A stretch of 64,000 bases of DNA from VFKI01 sp033762075. Lineage in GTDB: Bacteria > Pseudomonadota > Gammaproteobacteria > DSM-16500. Each line of letters opens with the position of its first letter. Position 1 is the first letter of the stretch. A program made the translations under genes and the position numbers. Positions 34,191 to 43,221 of the stretch are shown in pieces. The notes under the pieces are model-generated. The model saw only the letters and a program-made list of their open reading frames with translations. It was not told where the DNA came from and did not search any database. The DNA is taken from contig JANRLY010000036.1 in assembly GCA_033762075.1 (NCBI GenBank), forward strand, positions 57,843 to 121,842. The letters are read 5' to 3'.

Positions 34191-35855
34191 ATGCAAACTG
34201 ATTTAAACACACAAAAAAATCCCTCAACCGATCTTTCACTAGAAGCAAAATATGAAATTGATGTAACCACACATAATCAACTAAACGATTCTGATCATTA
34301 TGATACAGACTACGCACAATTGGAGCGAATCAATGCTGCAGCAGATCAAATGGTTGAACATCTTTCCACGTGTTGTTGTAATTCATGTCACCATTGCATC
34401 AGAGCAATGGCAATCTGTTCAGAAGCAGTATGCTCAGCAATAGGCGATGCCGCCATCTACACGGGCAAAAAAATAGCGCAAGGTGCGGACGAAAGCAGCA
34501 GAGTTTTAATATTACCTCCAGTACGCGCACTGGATAGAGTCATTCGCGGACCTCAAAAAAATGATGGATGGGAGTTACCTAAAAATATTTCTATGTTTGC
34601 CGTCAATCCTTTGATGACAATGGCAGAAGTTTTCATGAAAGCCAATGGCGATCCCACTTGCATCCCCCTCCAACCTGCTCTTGCCAGAACATTCGAATGC
34701 GTTGACCTCCTTGCATCAGCAAGAAAAACACGACTGACTTTGACAGAACGTTTAAAGAGAACCGCCGCAGGACTCACTGGCTTAGTCTTTGCAGGTTACG
34801 CTGCACTGTATGCAGCAACGCTTGCAGACTTCATTCAAGATGGCACACTTGATCAATTGATTCCTGCACTTCCCAATGAAATGATTCAACAACTACATGT
34901 TTCAACTTGGCATGCACTGCAATGGGCAGTAGCAAGTGTCGGTGGATACATCATGATGACCAATGGTTATATTTTTGGAAAAGATTTGGTTCTTGATAAA
35001 ATTTCCGACGCCTGGAAAAGTATTCACACAGATATCAAAGTTGACGCCATCATTCGTCATCTCATTCAATTAGAAAAAATCACTGACCTCACAGAAAGAG
35101 CAGCGGCACAAGCAGCATTTCAAAACAAAATAAATGAAAATAAAGGATTGTGGCATTTTACAGATGCGCTCGGCAGAACACTCGAGCATGTTTTATCATT
35201 CGCCGCTGTCACACCCATCAGAATGGCGCGAGATACCGCATCCAATCTCACCTCGTACAAACCTGTGGTTGGGAAACTTCAAGATTACAAAGCCGCAGTT
35301 GTTCGTCGATTACCCGCATTACCACATGCCGCTCAACCAGAAGAAGAAAAAGAATTACTGAACCCAGAGGCACCGTCTCATCGATTCGGATGTTGCGCAA
35401 AAACAGCGAAAGCCCTTACAGGATGTTTTTTTCAATCATCAGCTGAGCAAAAAGCATCGGAACTCAGTAACAAAAAATATGAAGACTTATTGGAAGAAGT
35501 GAAAAATTCTTATTACCGCTTTGCGCCCGCAACAATTTATGGTGGTTCACGCGAAAAACGTTTAGCAGGTGACATTCAAAATCATTATGCTCAAGCAATG
35601 CGAATCTATCAGCACACAGGTCGCCTGGAAATTGCTCCTTTTGGTGCACAAGGAGAAGCCGCAAATCCAGACTGGCAAAATGAAGCCTTACATGATGAAA
35701 CCTTAGTTGCATTTTTAAAAGGAGATTTTGCCAACACAGGACTTCCACCAGAAATTCCTTTTGCACGAATGGCATTCTTTTTTAATGAACGCCTCTTTCA
35801 ACATTTCAACAGAAATGAAGCTCACCAATATTCTGCACCCGCATTTTTGGGATAA
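34191..35855 (+). CDS. Unknown Cys-rich protein with two membrane-like helices, candidate effector
   Basis: A 554-residue protein without a recognised family. It has an acidic N-terminus, a Cys cluster CCCNSCHHC near residue 63 followed by CSEAVCS, and two hydrophobic stretches (about 188-210 and 240-262). FGCCAKTAKALTGCFF near residue 400 is a second Cys-rich, palmitoylation-like segment. A helical C-terminus follows. There is no classical signal peptide. The ATG at 34191 was chosen because TTAAGGAAATAATA precedes it. The size, the lack of homology and the paired Cys-rich segments recall Legionella-type effectors, but that is inference. Confidence 0.6.
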   Translation: MQTDLNTQKNPSTDLSLEAKYEIDVTTHNQLNDSDHYDTDYAQLERINAAADQMVEHLSTCCCNSCHHCIRAMAICSEAVCSAIGDAAIYTGKKIAQGADESSRVLILPPVRALDRVIRGPQKNDGWELPKNISMFAVNPLMTMAEVFMKANGDPTCIPLQPALARTFECVDLLASARKTRLTLTERLKRTAAGLTGLVFAGYAALYAATLADFIQDGTLDQLIPALPNEMIQQLHVSTWHALQWAVASVGGYIMMTNGYIFGKDLVLDKISDAWKSIHTDIKVDAIIRHLIQLEKITDLTERAAAQAAFQNKINENKGLWHFTDALGRTLEHVLSFAAVTPIRMARDTASNLTSYKPVVGKLQDYKAAVVRRLPALPHAAQPEEEKELLNPEAPSHRFGCCAKTAKALTGCFFQSSAEQKASELSNKKYEDLLEEVKNSYYRFAPATIYGGSREKRLAGDIQNHYAQAMRIYQHTGRLEIAPFGAQGEAANPDWQNEALHDETLVAFLKGDFANTGLPPEIPFARMAFFFNERLFQHFNRNEAHQYSAPAFLG

Positions 35856-35960
35856 CTTGTCTAATTATTTAGAGTATAGAGGGGCAAATTTGCCCCTCCC
35901 CCTCTTCCACTTCCCTGTGGTTGTGATAGACTCATTTTCCTTCGTTTAATACTCTTCAGG

Positions 35961-37193
35961 ATGAAAAATATGCGCGCTATATTGTTTCGCATCTTTACGT
36001 TGATACTTTCTGTCACTTTCTTCAGCGCCACGGCGTTAGCGGACTCGGTGATTCCTATCCCTTCTTCTGCAGTAAAGCCGATTATCATCAATCCGGCAGC
36101 CCCCAATCTTGATGTAAAATCCTACATCTTAATGGATGCAGACAGCGGCAAAATCCTCGCTGAAAAAGACGCTGACCTGCGTTTACCGCCGGCCAGTTTA
36201 ACCAAACTCATGACCATGTATGTCATTTCTGATGCCCTGAAGAATGGCACCATTCGCCAAGACGATAAAGTCAGGATCAGTGAAAAAGCCTGGAAAACAG
36301 GCGGTTCACGCATGTTTGTCAAAGTAAACGACGAAGTGCCTGTTCAAGAATTGCTCAAGGGGATTGTCATTGCTTCTGGTAATGATGCAGCTGTCGCGAT
36401 GGCCGAGCACCTTGCCGGCACAGAAAGTGCTTTTGCTGATTTAATGAATACCCACGCCCAACAATTAGGCATGAAAAACAGCCATTTCGTCGATAGCAAT
36501 GGCTTACCCAACCCAGATCATTATGCAACAGCACGTGATCTCGCCATTCTGGCGCGCGCAATCATTCAACAATTCCCAGATGACTATAAACTGTACTCTG
36601 AAAAATGGTTTGCCTGGAATAACATTCGCCAACCCAATCGCAATCGCTTACTGTGGCATTTCCCAGAAGCCGATGGCTTAAAGACTGGTCACACGAGCGA
36701 AGCAGGCTTTTGTTTAGTTGGCTCTGCGAAAAAGGACAGCACCCGTTTAATCAGCGTTGTGATGGGTGCGAAGAGCGATCAAGCACGTACCGAAGATTCG
36801 ATTCGCTTACTCACCTACGGTTTTCGTTTTTATGAAACCCACAAGATCTATTCAGCATCCACCGCACTGACAACCGTTCGTGTCTGGAAAGGTAAAGATA
36901 AAGAAATCGATTTAGGATTAGCAGATGATTTATTTGTGACATTACCAGCAGGTCAATACAAAAATATTCAAGCAAAACTGACGGTAAGTGACCCACTGAA
37001 AGCACCCATCAAAAAAGATCAACCCTGCGGCACATTAACCATTACACTGAATGATCAAGTCCTTGCGACTCAGCCTTTAATCGCTTTGAGTAATAATGCA
37101 CGCGGTAATTTGTGGCGCTCAGTCTCAGACTCAATCAACTTCAGCGTCGCTAAATTTTTCACTCATTCAACTGACAAGGTCAATAGTGGATAA
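35961..37193 (+). CDS. dacA: D-alanyl-D-alanine carboxypeptidase (PBP5/6 type)
   Basis: A 410-residue periplasmic enzyme that trims the fifth D-Ala from peptidoglycan side chains. Signal peptide about 1-27 (ALA before DSV). Active-site motifs are S79-L-T-K82 (PPASLTKLM), SGN in VIASGNDAAVAM, and KTG in GLKTGHTSEAG. A C-terminal domain and an amphipathic end (KFFTHSTDKVNSG) anchor it to the inner membrane surface. It is followed by ybeD with overlapping ends, then lipB, the same dacA-ybeD-lipB order as in E. coli. Confidence 0.95.
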   Translation: MKNMRAILFRIFTLILSVTFFSATALADSVIPIPSSAVKPIIINPAAPNLDVKSYILMDADSGKILAEKDADLRLPPASLTKLMTMYVISDALKNGTIRQDDKVRISEKAWKTGGSRMFVKVNDEVPVQELLKGIVIASGNDAAVAMAEHLAGTESAFADLMNTHAQQLGMKNSHFVDSNGLPNPDHYATARDLAILARAIIQQFPDDYKLYSEKWFAWNNIRQPNRNRLLWHFPEADGLKTGHTSEAGFCLVGSAKKDSTRLISVVMGAKSDQARTEDSIRLLTYGFRFYETHKIYSASTALTTVRVWKGKDKEIDLGLADDLFVTLPAGQYKNIQAKLTVSDPLKAPIKKDQPCGTLTITLNDQVLATQPLIALSNNARGNLWRSVSDSINFSVAKFFTHSTDKVNSG

Positions 37194-37458
37194 AATTAAC
37201 GAAAATTCAAATTTAAAATTTCCGTGCGAGTTTACCATTAAAATTTTTGGACTCGCATCGGATGCCTTTGAAATGGAAGTTATTACTATCGTCAGAAAAC
37301 ACATTAAATTTTTGCGTGAGGATGCATTGTCCAGTCGTTACAGCAAAGACAAAAAATATCTTGCCCTTTCGATTAGCTTCACCGCAAACTCACGCGAAGA
37401 ACTCGACAATCTTTACCGCGAACTCTCCAGAAGCCCACACGTTTTAATGGCATTATGA
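37186..37458 (+). CDS. ybeD: YbeD/DUF493 family protein
   Basis: A 90-residue protein. The frame is open further upstream, but family similarity starts at the GTG at 37186, preceded by ACAAGGTCAATA and overlapping the dacA stop by 8 bp. The body KFPCEFTIKIFGLASDAFEM then IVRKHI and SRYSKDKKYLALSISFTANS matches YbeD, a small ferredoxin-like fold protein of uncertain (perhaps regulatory) role near the lipoate genes. Its end overlaps lipB by 4 bp, so dacA-ybeD-lipB is one operon. Confidence 0.88.
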   Translation: MDKINENSNLKFPCEFTIKIFGLASDAFEMEVITIVRKHIKFLREDALSSRYSKDKKYLALSISFTANSREELDNLYRELSRSPHVLMAL

Positions 37459-38078
37459 CGAATCACTCGAAACCCTCTCTCATTCTGCGTCATCTTGGTT
37501 TGCAAGAATATGATTTTTGCTGGCAAGCCATGAAACACTTCACTGACAAAAGAAATGAACATACGCCTGACGAAATTTGGTTTCTCGAGCATCCACCGGT
37601 TTTTACACAAGGTCAAAATGGTAAACCAGAACACATCTTAAATACTGGCGATATCCCTGTTGTACAAACAGATCGTGGCGGGCAAGTCACTTATCACGGC
37701 CCCGGACAATTAGTCGTTTACACACTTATTGACCTGCGTCGTAGAAAATTAAATGTGCGCGAAATGGTTTCTCTATTAGAAAATGCCGTCATTCAATGTC
37801 TCGCTCAATACAATATTTCAGCAATTGCAAAATGCAAAGCACCCGGCGTCTATATCAATGACAAAAAAATTGCTTCCGTTGGGCTACGCATTCGCCGCGG
37901 ATGCTCTTATCATGGTTTAGCCTTTAATATTGCGATGAAGACTGAACCATTTACGCGCATCAATCCATGTGGGTTTGAAGCATTGGAAATCACACAGTTG
38001 CAAGAGCATGTGCCTGAAGTGACTGTTGAGACAGTTCTTCCTTTATTGGAGAAGGTATTAGAGAGTTTATTGAAATAG
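37455..38078 (+). CDS. lipB: Octanoyl-[acyl-carrier-protein]:protein N-octanoyltransferase
   Basis: A 207-residue enzyme that moves octanoyl from acyl carrier protein to lipoyl domains, the first step of lipoate synthesis. The catalytic Cys is C172 in RINPCGFEA and the partner lysine is K138 in NDKKIASVG; TDRGGQVTYHGPGQLV is the substrate loop. Its ATG overlaps the ybeD stop. The matching second enzyme, lipA, is encoded next, after a repeat-filled gap. Confidence 0.96.
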   Translation: MTNHSKPSLILRHLGLQEYDFCWQAMKHFTDKRNEHTPDEIWFLEHPPVFTQGQNGKPEHILNTGDIPVVQTDRGGQVTYHGPGQLVVYTLIDLRRRKLNVREMVSLLENAVIQCLAQYNISAIAKCKAPGVYINDKKIASVGLRIRRGCSYHGLAFNIAMKTEPFTRINPCGFEALEITQLQEHVPEVTVETVLPLLEKVLESLLK

Positions 38079-38087
38079 GTTCTCGTT

Positions 38088-38195
38088 TCCGTTGTCCCGC
38101 GACTTTTATTTACTGCCGTCGTCCCGCGACTTTTATTTACTGCCGTCGTCCCGCGACTTTTATTTACTGCCGTCGTCCCGCGACTTGTTCGCGGG
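38088..38195. repeat. 27 bp tandem repeat, four units
   Basis: Units start at 38088, 38115, 38142 and 38169 with period 27 (GCCGTCGTCCCGCGACTTTT then ATTTACT). The last unit runs into the left arm of the family B palindrome at 38169, so the array seems to have grown by copying that palindrome's outer end. It occupies the lipB-lipA gap. No spacers vary between units, so it is not a CRISPR array. Confidence 0.88.
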
Positions 38196-38260
38196 ATCCA
38201 GCGACAAGAATAATCTAGCTATGTTTTTTGGATCCTGCGGACAAGCCGCGGGACGACGGC
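38169..38260. repeat. Palindromic repeat, family B, copy 1
   Basis: The left arm GCCGTCGTCCCGCGACTTGT and the right arm ACAAGCCGCGGGACGACGGC pair across an AT-rich centre of about 40 bp. A close relative lies at 43119-43207. The 337 bp gap between lipB and lipA otherwise holds only the tandem repeat and a candidate lipA promoter. Confidence 0.85.
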
Positions 38261-38359
38261 TTTGAGGATCATTTTGCATTGTAAAAAATACTTGCATATG
38301 AATCACTATGCGCGTATTTTTTCCAACGCAACCTGACTCACATCTAAGCGCTAAAAAAG

Positions 38360-38389
38360 TTCAAAATAGGGCAAGGAAAGGTATATAAT
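38360..38389 (+). promoter_or_regulatory. Candidate lipA promoter
   Basis: TTCAAA (38360-38365) and a perfect TATAAT (38384-38389) are 18 bp apart, with the lipA ATG 27 bp further on. The repeats upstream separate lipA from the lipB transcript, so an own promoter is reasonable. Confidence 0.45.
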
Positions 38390-38415
38390 GCTCTCCTAGT
38401 TTTGGAAGTTAACTC

Positions 38416-39363
38416 ATGAAAGATCAACCCATTCATACCAAACAACGTGGTGCAGAAAAGCTCGCGCGCATCCCTGTCAAAATCGAAACAACGACTGCGC
38501 CTTTGCGTAAGCCCGACTGGATTCGCATTCGTTTACCCACGACACCCACGGTTGAAAATCTAAAAAAGACACTGCGCCAAAATCATTTAGTCACGGTATG
38601 TGAAGAAGCTTCTTGCCCCAATTTATCCGAGTGTTTTTCCCACGGCACAGCGACATTCATGATCATGGGCGACAAATGTACGCGCCGTTGCAGTTTTTGT
38701 GATGTTGCGCATGGCCGCCCGGATCCCCTTGATCCCGAAGAACCTGCGCATTTAGCCGACACAATTCATCAAATGCAATTACGTTATGTCGTCATCACCT
38801 CAGTGGATCGCGATGATTTACGTGATGGCGGTGCCAGCCATTTTACCGCTTGCATTCAAGCCATTCGCGCTAAAAATCCACACATTCGCATTGAAGTGTT
38901 AGTCCCTGATTATCGCGGCCGCATGGACATTGCCTTAGATGAAACAGCACATGCTTTACCTGATGTTTTCAATCACAACATCGAAACCGTACCGCGCCTA
39001 TATCGTCAAGCACGTCCAGGCTCTGATTATCAACATTCTCTTTTACTGTTAAAAAAGTTTCACGAACGCTTTCCAGGCATTCCAACGAAATCAGGCTTAA
39101 TGCTCGGGCTCGGTGAAACCGATGATGAAATTCGCGAAACATTACAAGATTTACGCGCGCACGATGTCGATATGTTAACGCTCGGTCAATATTTACAACC
39201 CAGCAAATTTCATTTACCCGTGTTACGTTATGTGACACCTGAAAATTTTCATGTGCTCGGTGAGTTTGCAAAATCCATCGGATTTAAACAAGTTGCCAGC
39301 GGTCCACTCGTACGTTCATCGTATCATGCCGATCGTCAAGCAGCAGGAGAGGAAGTGAATTGA
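38416..39363 (+). CDS. lipA: Lipoyl synthase
   Basis: A 315-residue radical SAM enzyme that inserts two sulfurs into protein-bound octanoyl to make lipoyl. The auxiliary cluster cysteines are C62, C67 and C73 (CEEASCPNLSEC), and the radical SAM cysteines are C88, C92 and C95 (CTRRCSFC). The C-terminal RSSYHA serine ligand is present. The gene ends with a TTGA overlap into the DedA/PAP2 gene. Confidence 0.97.
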   Translation: MKDQPIHTKQRGAEKLARIPVKIETTTAPLRKPDWIRIRLPTTPTVENLKKTLRQNHLVTVCEEASCPNLSECFSHGTATFMIMGDKCTRRCSFCDVAHGRPDPLDPEEPAHLADTIHQMQLRYVVITSVDRDDLRDGGASHFTACIQAIRAKNPHIRIEVLVPDYRGRMDIALDETAHALPDVFNHNIETVPRLYRQARPGSDYQHSLLLLKKFHERFPGIPTKSGLMLGLGETDDEIRETLQDLRAHDVDMLTLGQYLQPSKFHLPVLRYVTPENFHVLGEFAKSIGFKQVASGPLVRSSYHADRQAAGEEVN

Positions 39364-41378
39364 CCGACATTTCAAGCCCTGTTTTTCAATGGTTAAATCA
39401 AAACCCACATTTTGCAGGCTTGTTTACGTTTATCATTTCTGCTGCTGAATCTGTTGCAATTATTGGCACTATCATTCCCGGCAGCGTAACGATGATCGCG
39501 ATTGGCACGCTAGCAGGCGCAGGAATTATTCCACTTTATTCCACTATCATTTGGGCCATTATCGGTGCAGTTGTTGGTGATGGAATTAGTTATTGGGTGG
39601 GGCGTCATTTCAATAAGCGTTTACCCAGCATTTGGCCATTTTATAAATACCCTAATCTTTTAACAAACGGCGAAAATTTTTTTAATAAATATGGTGGACT
39701 CAGCGTTTTTATTGGAAGATTTGTCGGCCCAGTACGCGCACTCGTTCCTCTTGTCGCTGGCATGTTAGATATGCCTCCGCTGCGCTTTACCATCGCAAAT
39801 ATTGTTTCAGCCATTGGTTGGGCACCGGCTTATATGTTGCCAGGTATTTTACTAGGCGCAGCCTCTTTAGAATTACCACCCGACATCGCCGTACACGCCC
39901 TCATCATGTTATTACTCACAGGTTTATTTATTGTTTTATGTGTGTGGATTGTATGGGGTGTCTTTGGTTTAATCAGCCGACAAGCCGAACAATGGTTAAC
40001 AAACCTTTGGATCAGCATGAGTCAATCTACACGCTTACGCCCCATCACCACCTTATTGCAACATCATGATCCTCAGAAAAGACATGGCCAGCTCATTCTT
40101 GCGTTTTATTTTTTAGTAACGCTCTTTTTGTTGTTTTGTCTCACTGTAGTTGTTTCATTGCATCCCGGAAATGATTTGGTTGTCAACGATGTGATCTTTC
40201 ATACGTTTCGCAGTCTAAGAAGCCCCACCTGGGACAACATCATGATTGCGATCACCTTGCTCGGCGACAGTCATACTTTAATGCCGCTCGCTTTTACCTT
40301 GACTGTTTTCTTCCTCTATAAAAAACGTTTTCACACAGCACTACATGTTTTATTCATTGGATTATTAACTTCTGCGAATGTTTATATCCTTAAACACCTT
40401 ATCAAATCTCCGCGCCCATGGGGTGTTTTACAAAATGCTGATGGATTTTCTTTTCCCAGTGGACATAGCACTCTCTCAGTCGCTTTTTATTTTGCCATTA
40501 CATTTTTATTACTTCACATCTTCAAACCCAAAATACGCAAACCATTTTACTGGATTGCAGGCATGCTTGTATTGCTTGTGAGCATATCAAGATTATATCT
40601 CGGCGCACATTGGTTCACAGACGTTGTTGGCGGTTGGTTAGTTGGCGCAGCCACATTGATGCTCATTATTCTTTCTTGGAATCGCTCTAATGAAAAACCT
40701 TTTCACGCAAGCGGAATGATCGTCACCATTCTATTGACACTGACGCTCAGTTATAGCATTAACGCTTACCAACATTTCACTCCAATCAAACAAAATGCAG
40801 CACAAATCCCTTGGCCAACTTACGAAGTGTCAATAGACAATTGGTGGCAACAACGCGGCGATCACTTGCCGCTCTATCGCATTAATCGTTTTGGTTTGGC
40901 GCGACAAATCTTAAATTTACAATGGCAAGGCTCACTATCAACTATCCAAAAATTATTACTCGAAAATGGTTGGACGTCGCCACAAAATACCACTTGGATT
41001 GACGCATTACATCGCATCGCCAATATCGATAGCGCACAACATTTACCACTTGTTGCGCCACTTTATCTTGATCATCAACCTATATTAGTGCTTATCAAAC
41101 GTTTACCGACTAATCATCAGTTGATTGTCTTGCGCTTATGGCAATCTAATATCCGTTTCACAAACAGCGCGCTACCTCTCTGGGTTGGCACAGTCGAAAT
41201 CATCCCTAGCACTTATGGTTGGTTGTTCCCCAAGCGTCAACATACCATTTTGTTAACATCAGATATATTATTTCAAAAGTCACCACAGCACTTTTCTCTT
41301 AAAATACAAATGCGATCGCTCAATCGTCATTACCGTCCAAGAGCACAACCTATTTTGTTACTTAAACCAGCTCAATAA
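39360..41378 (+). CDS. DedA / PAP2 / LssY-type fusion membrane protein
   Basis: A 672-residue protein in three parts. Residues 1-200 form a DedA domain (TIIPGSVTMIAIGTLAGAG, then GRFVGPVRALVPLVAGML). Residues about 240-440 form a PAP2 phosphatase with KSPRPWG, FPSGHS and SRLYLGAHWFTD, the full catalytic set. The rest, about 480-672, resembles the LssY C-terminal domain known from Legionella. It probably dephosphorylates undecaprenyl or other lipid phosphates in the inner membrane. It starts at TTG (39360), overlapping lipA by 4 bp after AGGAGAGGAAG, so translation is coupled. SohB follows 10 bp later. Confidence 0.87.
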   Translation: MTDISSPVFQWLNQNPHFAGLFTFIISAAESVAIIGTIIPGSVTMIAIGTLAGAGIIPLYSTIIWAIIGAVVGDGISYWVGRHFNKRLPSIWPFYKYPNLLTNGENFFNKYGGLSVFIGRFVGPVRALVPLVAGMLDMPPLRFTIANIVSAIGWAPAYMLPGILLGAASLELPPDIAVHALIMLLLTGLFIVLCVWIVWGVFGLISRQAEQWLTNLWISMSQSTRLRPITTLLQHHDPQKRHGQLILAFYFLVTLFLLFCLTVVVSLHPGNDLVVNDVIFHTFRSLRSPTWDNIMIAITLLGDSHTLMPLAFTLTVFFLYKKRFHTALHVLFIGLLTSANVYILKHLIKSPRPWGVLQNADGFSFPSGHSTLSVAFYFAITFLLLHIFKPKIRKPFYWIAGMLVLLVSISRLYLGAHWFTDVVGGWLVGAATLMLIILSWNRSNEKPFHASGMIVTILLTLTLSYSINAYQHFTPIKQNAAQIPWPTYEVSIDNWWQQRGDHLPLYRINRFGLARQILNLQWQGSLSTIQKLLLENGWTSPQNTTWIDALHRIANIDSAQHLPLVAPLYLDHQPILVLIKRLPTNHQLIVLRLWQSNIRFTNSALPLWVGTVEIIPSTYGWLFPKRQHTILLTSDILFQKSPQHFSLKIQMRSLNRHYRPRAQPILLLKPAQ

Positions 41379-41387
41379 GGTATACCT

Positions 41388-42374
41388 ATGGCAGAATTAC
41401 TTATTTTCGGCGCAAAATTTCTCATTGCTATTATCATGATCTTGCTATTGTTGATCGGTATTCTTGCAATTATTATGCGTGGCCGCGAAAAAATGACAGG
41501 CCGATTTCAACTAAAACATCTCAATAAAAAATTCGAAGAAATCAAAGATCACTTACAGGCTGAACTTTTACCCGCAAAAGAATACAAAGCTTTTCATAAG
41601 GCCGAAAAAAATGCTGAAAAAGAACGCAGCAAATCAAAAGAAGCAAGCGAAAGGAAAAGAATTTTTTTAATCAACTTTCACGGTGATATCAAAGCATCTG
41701 GTATTTGCGCTTTACGCGAAGAAGTGACTGCGATTCTAAGTGTCGCAAAACCGACCGATGAAGTTGTCGTTAAATTAGAAAGTGGCGGCGGCATGGTGCA
41801 TGCATACGGTTTAGCGACCTCACAATTACAACGTTTTCGCAATTGCAATATTCCTCTCACAGTGATCATTGATAAAATTGCTGCAAGCGGGGGCTACATG
41901 ATGGCATGCGTTGCTAATCGTATTGTGGCGGCTCCTTTCGCACTCATTGGTTCCATCGGTGTCTTAGTCCAATTACCTAATTTTCATCGCCTCCTCCAAG
42001 ATAAACACATTGATTTTGAACAACTCACTGCTGGCAATTACAAACGCACCTTAACCCTATTCGGTGAAAACACTGAGCAAGGTCGTGAAAAAATGCGCGA
42101 AGAATTAGAAGCAATTCATCAATTATTTAAAAATCTCATTCGCAGTTATCGTCAAAACATCGACATTGACAAAGTTGCCACCGGCGAACACTGGACTGGC
42201 ACAGAAGCATTATCCTTACATTTAGTGGACCACTTGCAAACCAGTGATGATTGGCTTTTTCAACACGCTGCAACTGCAGACATTTACGAAATCCATTATC
42301 ACACCAAAAAAACGCTCAGCGAAAAAATATTCGCCTCAGCACAGAGCTTTAAAAGTGCTTTATTTGGGATATAA
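41388..42374 (+). CDS. sohB: SohB-type S49 serine peptidase
   Basis: A 328-residue inner-membrane peptidase. One N-terminal helix (about 3-28) precedes the S49 N-terminal region. The catalytic serine lies in the conserved IDKIAASGGYMMACVANRI, and the lysine in the later AGNYKRTLTLFGENTEQGR. The family degrades or processes membrane-associated peptides. It is in an operon with the DedA/PAP2 protein before it and the glycosyltransferase only 2 bp after it. Confidence 0.93.
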   Translation: MAELLIFGAKFLIAIIMILLLLIGILAIIMRGREKMTGRFQLKHLNKKFEEIKDHLQAELLPAKEYKAFHKAEKNAEKERSKSKEASERKRIFLINFHGDIKASGICALREEVTAILSVAKPTDEVVVKLESGGGMVHAYGLATSQLQRFRNCNIPLTVIIDKIAASGGYMMACVANRIVAAPFALIGSIGVLVQLPNFHRLLQDKHIDFEQLTAGNYKRTLTLFGENTEQGREKMREELEAIHQLFKNLIRSYRQNIDIDKVATGEHWTGTEALSLHLVDHLQTSDDWLFQHAATADIYEIHYHTKKTLSEKIFASAQSFKSALFGI

Positions 42375-42376
42375 CC

Positions 42377-43069
42377 ATGGATCTAAGTGTTATCATTCCC
42401 TCCTTCAATGAAGGCCATCACCTACGAACATTGACTGAAAAAATTCGTGCTATTTTAGAGCCCCTATCGATCCAATATGAAATTTGGATCATTGATGATA
42501 GCACTGATGATACCCCTGCATTGATTCAAAAAATAAAACACGATATGCCGTTTGCACATGCTATTCATAGAAAATATCAGCGCGGCTTAGGTAGCGCAAT
42601 CGTCGAAGGATTTCGACAGAGCCTAGGGCGATGCTTGATTGTTATAGACGGTGATTTACAACATCCGCCCGAGTTATTTCCTGAGATTTACCATTTACTC
42701 TCCACCGAAGCCGATCTCGTCATTCCCAGTCGCTTTATGAACGGCGGATCAGATGGTCGAATGCATTTTTATCGTAAATGTCTTTCTTGGATTGCGCGAA
42801 AAATTGGTCAAAGAAAATTAAAATTACGCGCCATATCTGATTGCACCAGCGGTTATTTTGGCGTAAAACGCACTGCGATCGAGCAGATTCAATTCAATCC
42901 AACCAGCTGGAAAATATTGCTCGAGATTTTAGTGAAAGGTAACATCAAAACCATTCGCGAAATCCCCTATCATTTTATTGCACAACGCAAAATGGCTTCT
43001 AAAATGAATCTCTTTGAACAGTTAAAATTTTTACGACACGTGGCAAAGCTGGCAAAGGAAGTGAAGTAG
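42377..43069 (+). CDS. GT2 glycosyltransferase, polyprenyl-phosphate mannose synthase-like
   Basis: A 230-residue GT-A fold enzyme. VIIPSFNEGHHLRTL and the diphosphate/metal loop VIDGDLQHPPEL are clear, with PSRFMNGG and SDCTSGYFGVKR matching dolichol-phosphate-mannose synthase. It has no C-terminal membrane helices. It would load a sugar such as mannose onto a polyprenyl phosphate in the cytosolic leaflet, giving a donor for PMT-type transferases like the one at 17.3 kb. Two bp separate it from sohB. Confidence 0.85.
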   Translation: MDLSVIIPSFNEGHHLRTLTEKIRAILEPLSIQYEIWIIDDSTDDTPALIQKIKHDMPFAHAIHRKYQRGLGSAIVEGFRQSLGRCLIVIDGDLQHPPELFPEIYHLLSTEADLVIPSRFMNGGSDGRMHFYRKCLSWIARKIGQRKLKLRAISDCTSGYFGVKRTAIEQIQFNPTSWKILLEILVKGNIKTIREIPYHFIAQRKMASKMNLFEQLKFLRHVAKLAKEVK

Positions 43070-43118
43070 AAAGTTTTTAAATGAACCCATTTATCATTTC
43101 AACTTTTGCTATCTCTCA

Positions 43119-43207
43119 GCCGTCGTGCCGCCACTTGTTCGCGGCATCCAAAAATAGCAGCCAAGCAACTCTGTTACTGGATCCTGCGGACAAGCCGCGG
43201 GACGACG
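43119..43207. repeat. Palindromic repeat, family B, copy 2
   Basis: GCCGTCGTGCCGCCACTTGT and ACAAGCCGCGGGACGACG pair across about 50 bp. The right half (GGATCCTGCGGACAAGCCGC) is identical to the copy at 38169-38260, whereas the left arm and centre differ, so copies drift while the ends stay paired. It lies between two converging genes, just 15 bp from the methyltransferase stop. Confidence 0.82.
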
Positions 43208-43221
43208 ATAAGGATAAGAAA

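Noticed and set aside
38088..38195. Regularly spaced repeats that might suggest CRISPR
   Set aside because: The units abut with period 27 and have no variable spacers; no cas genes are near.
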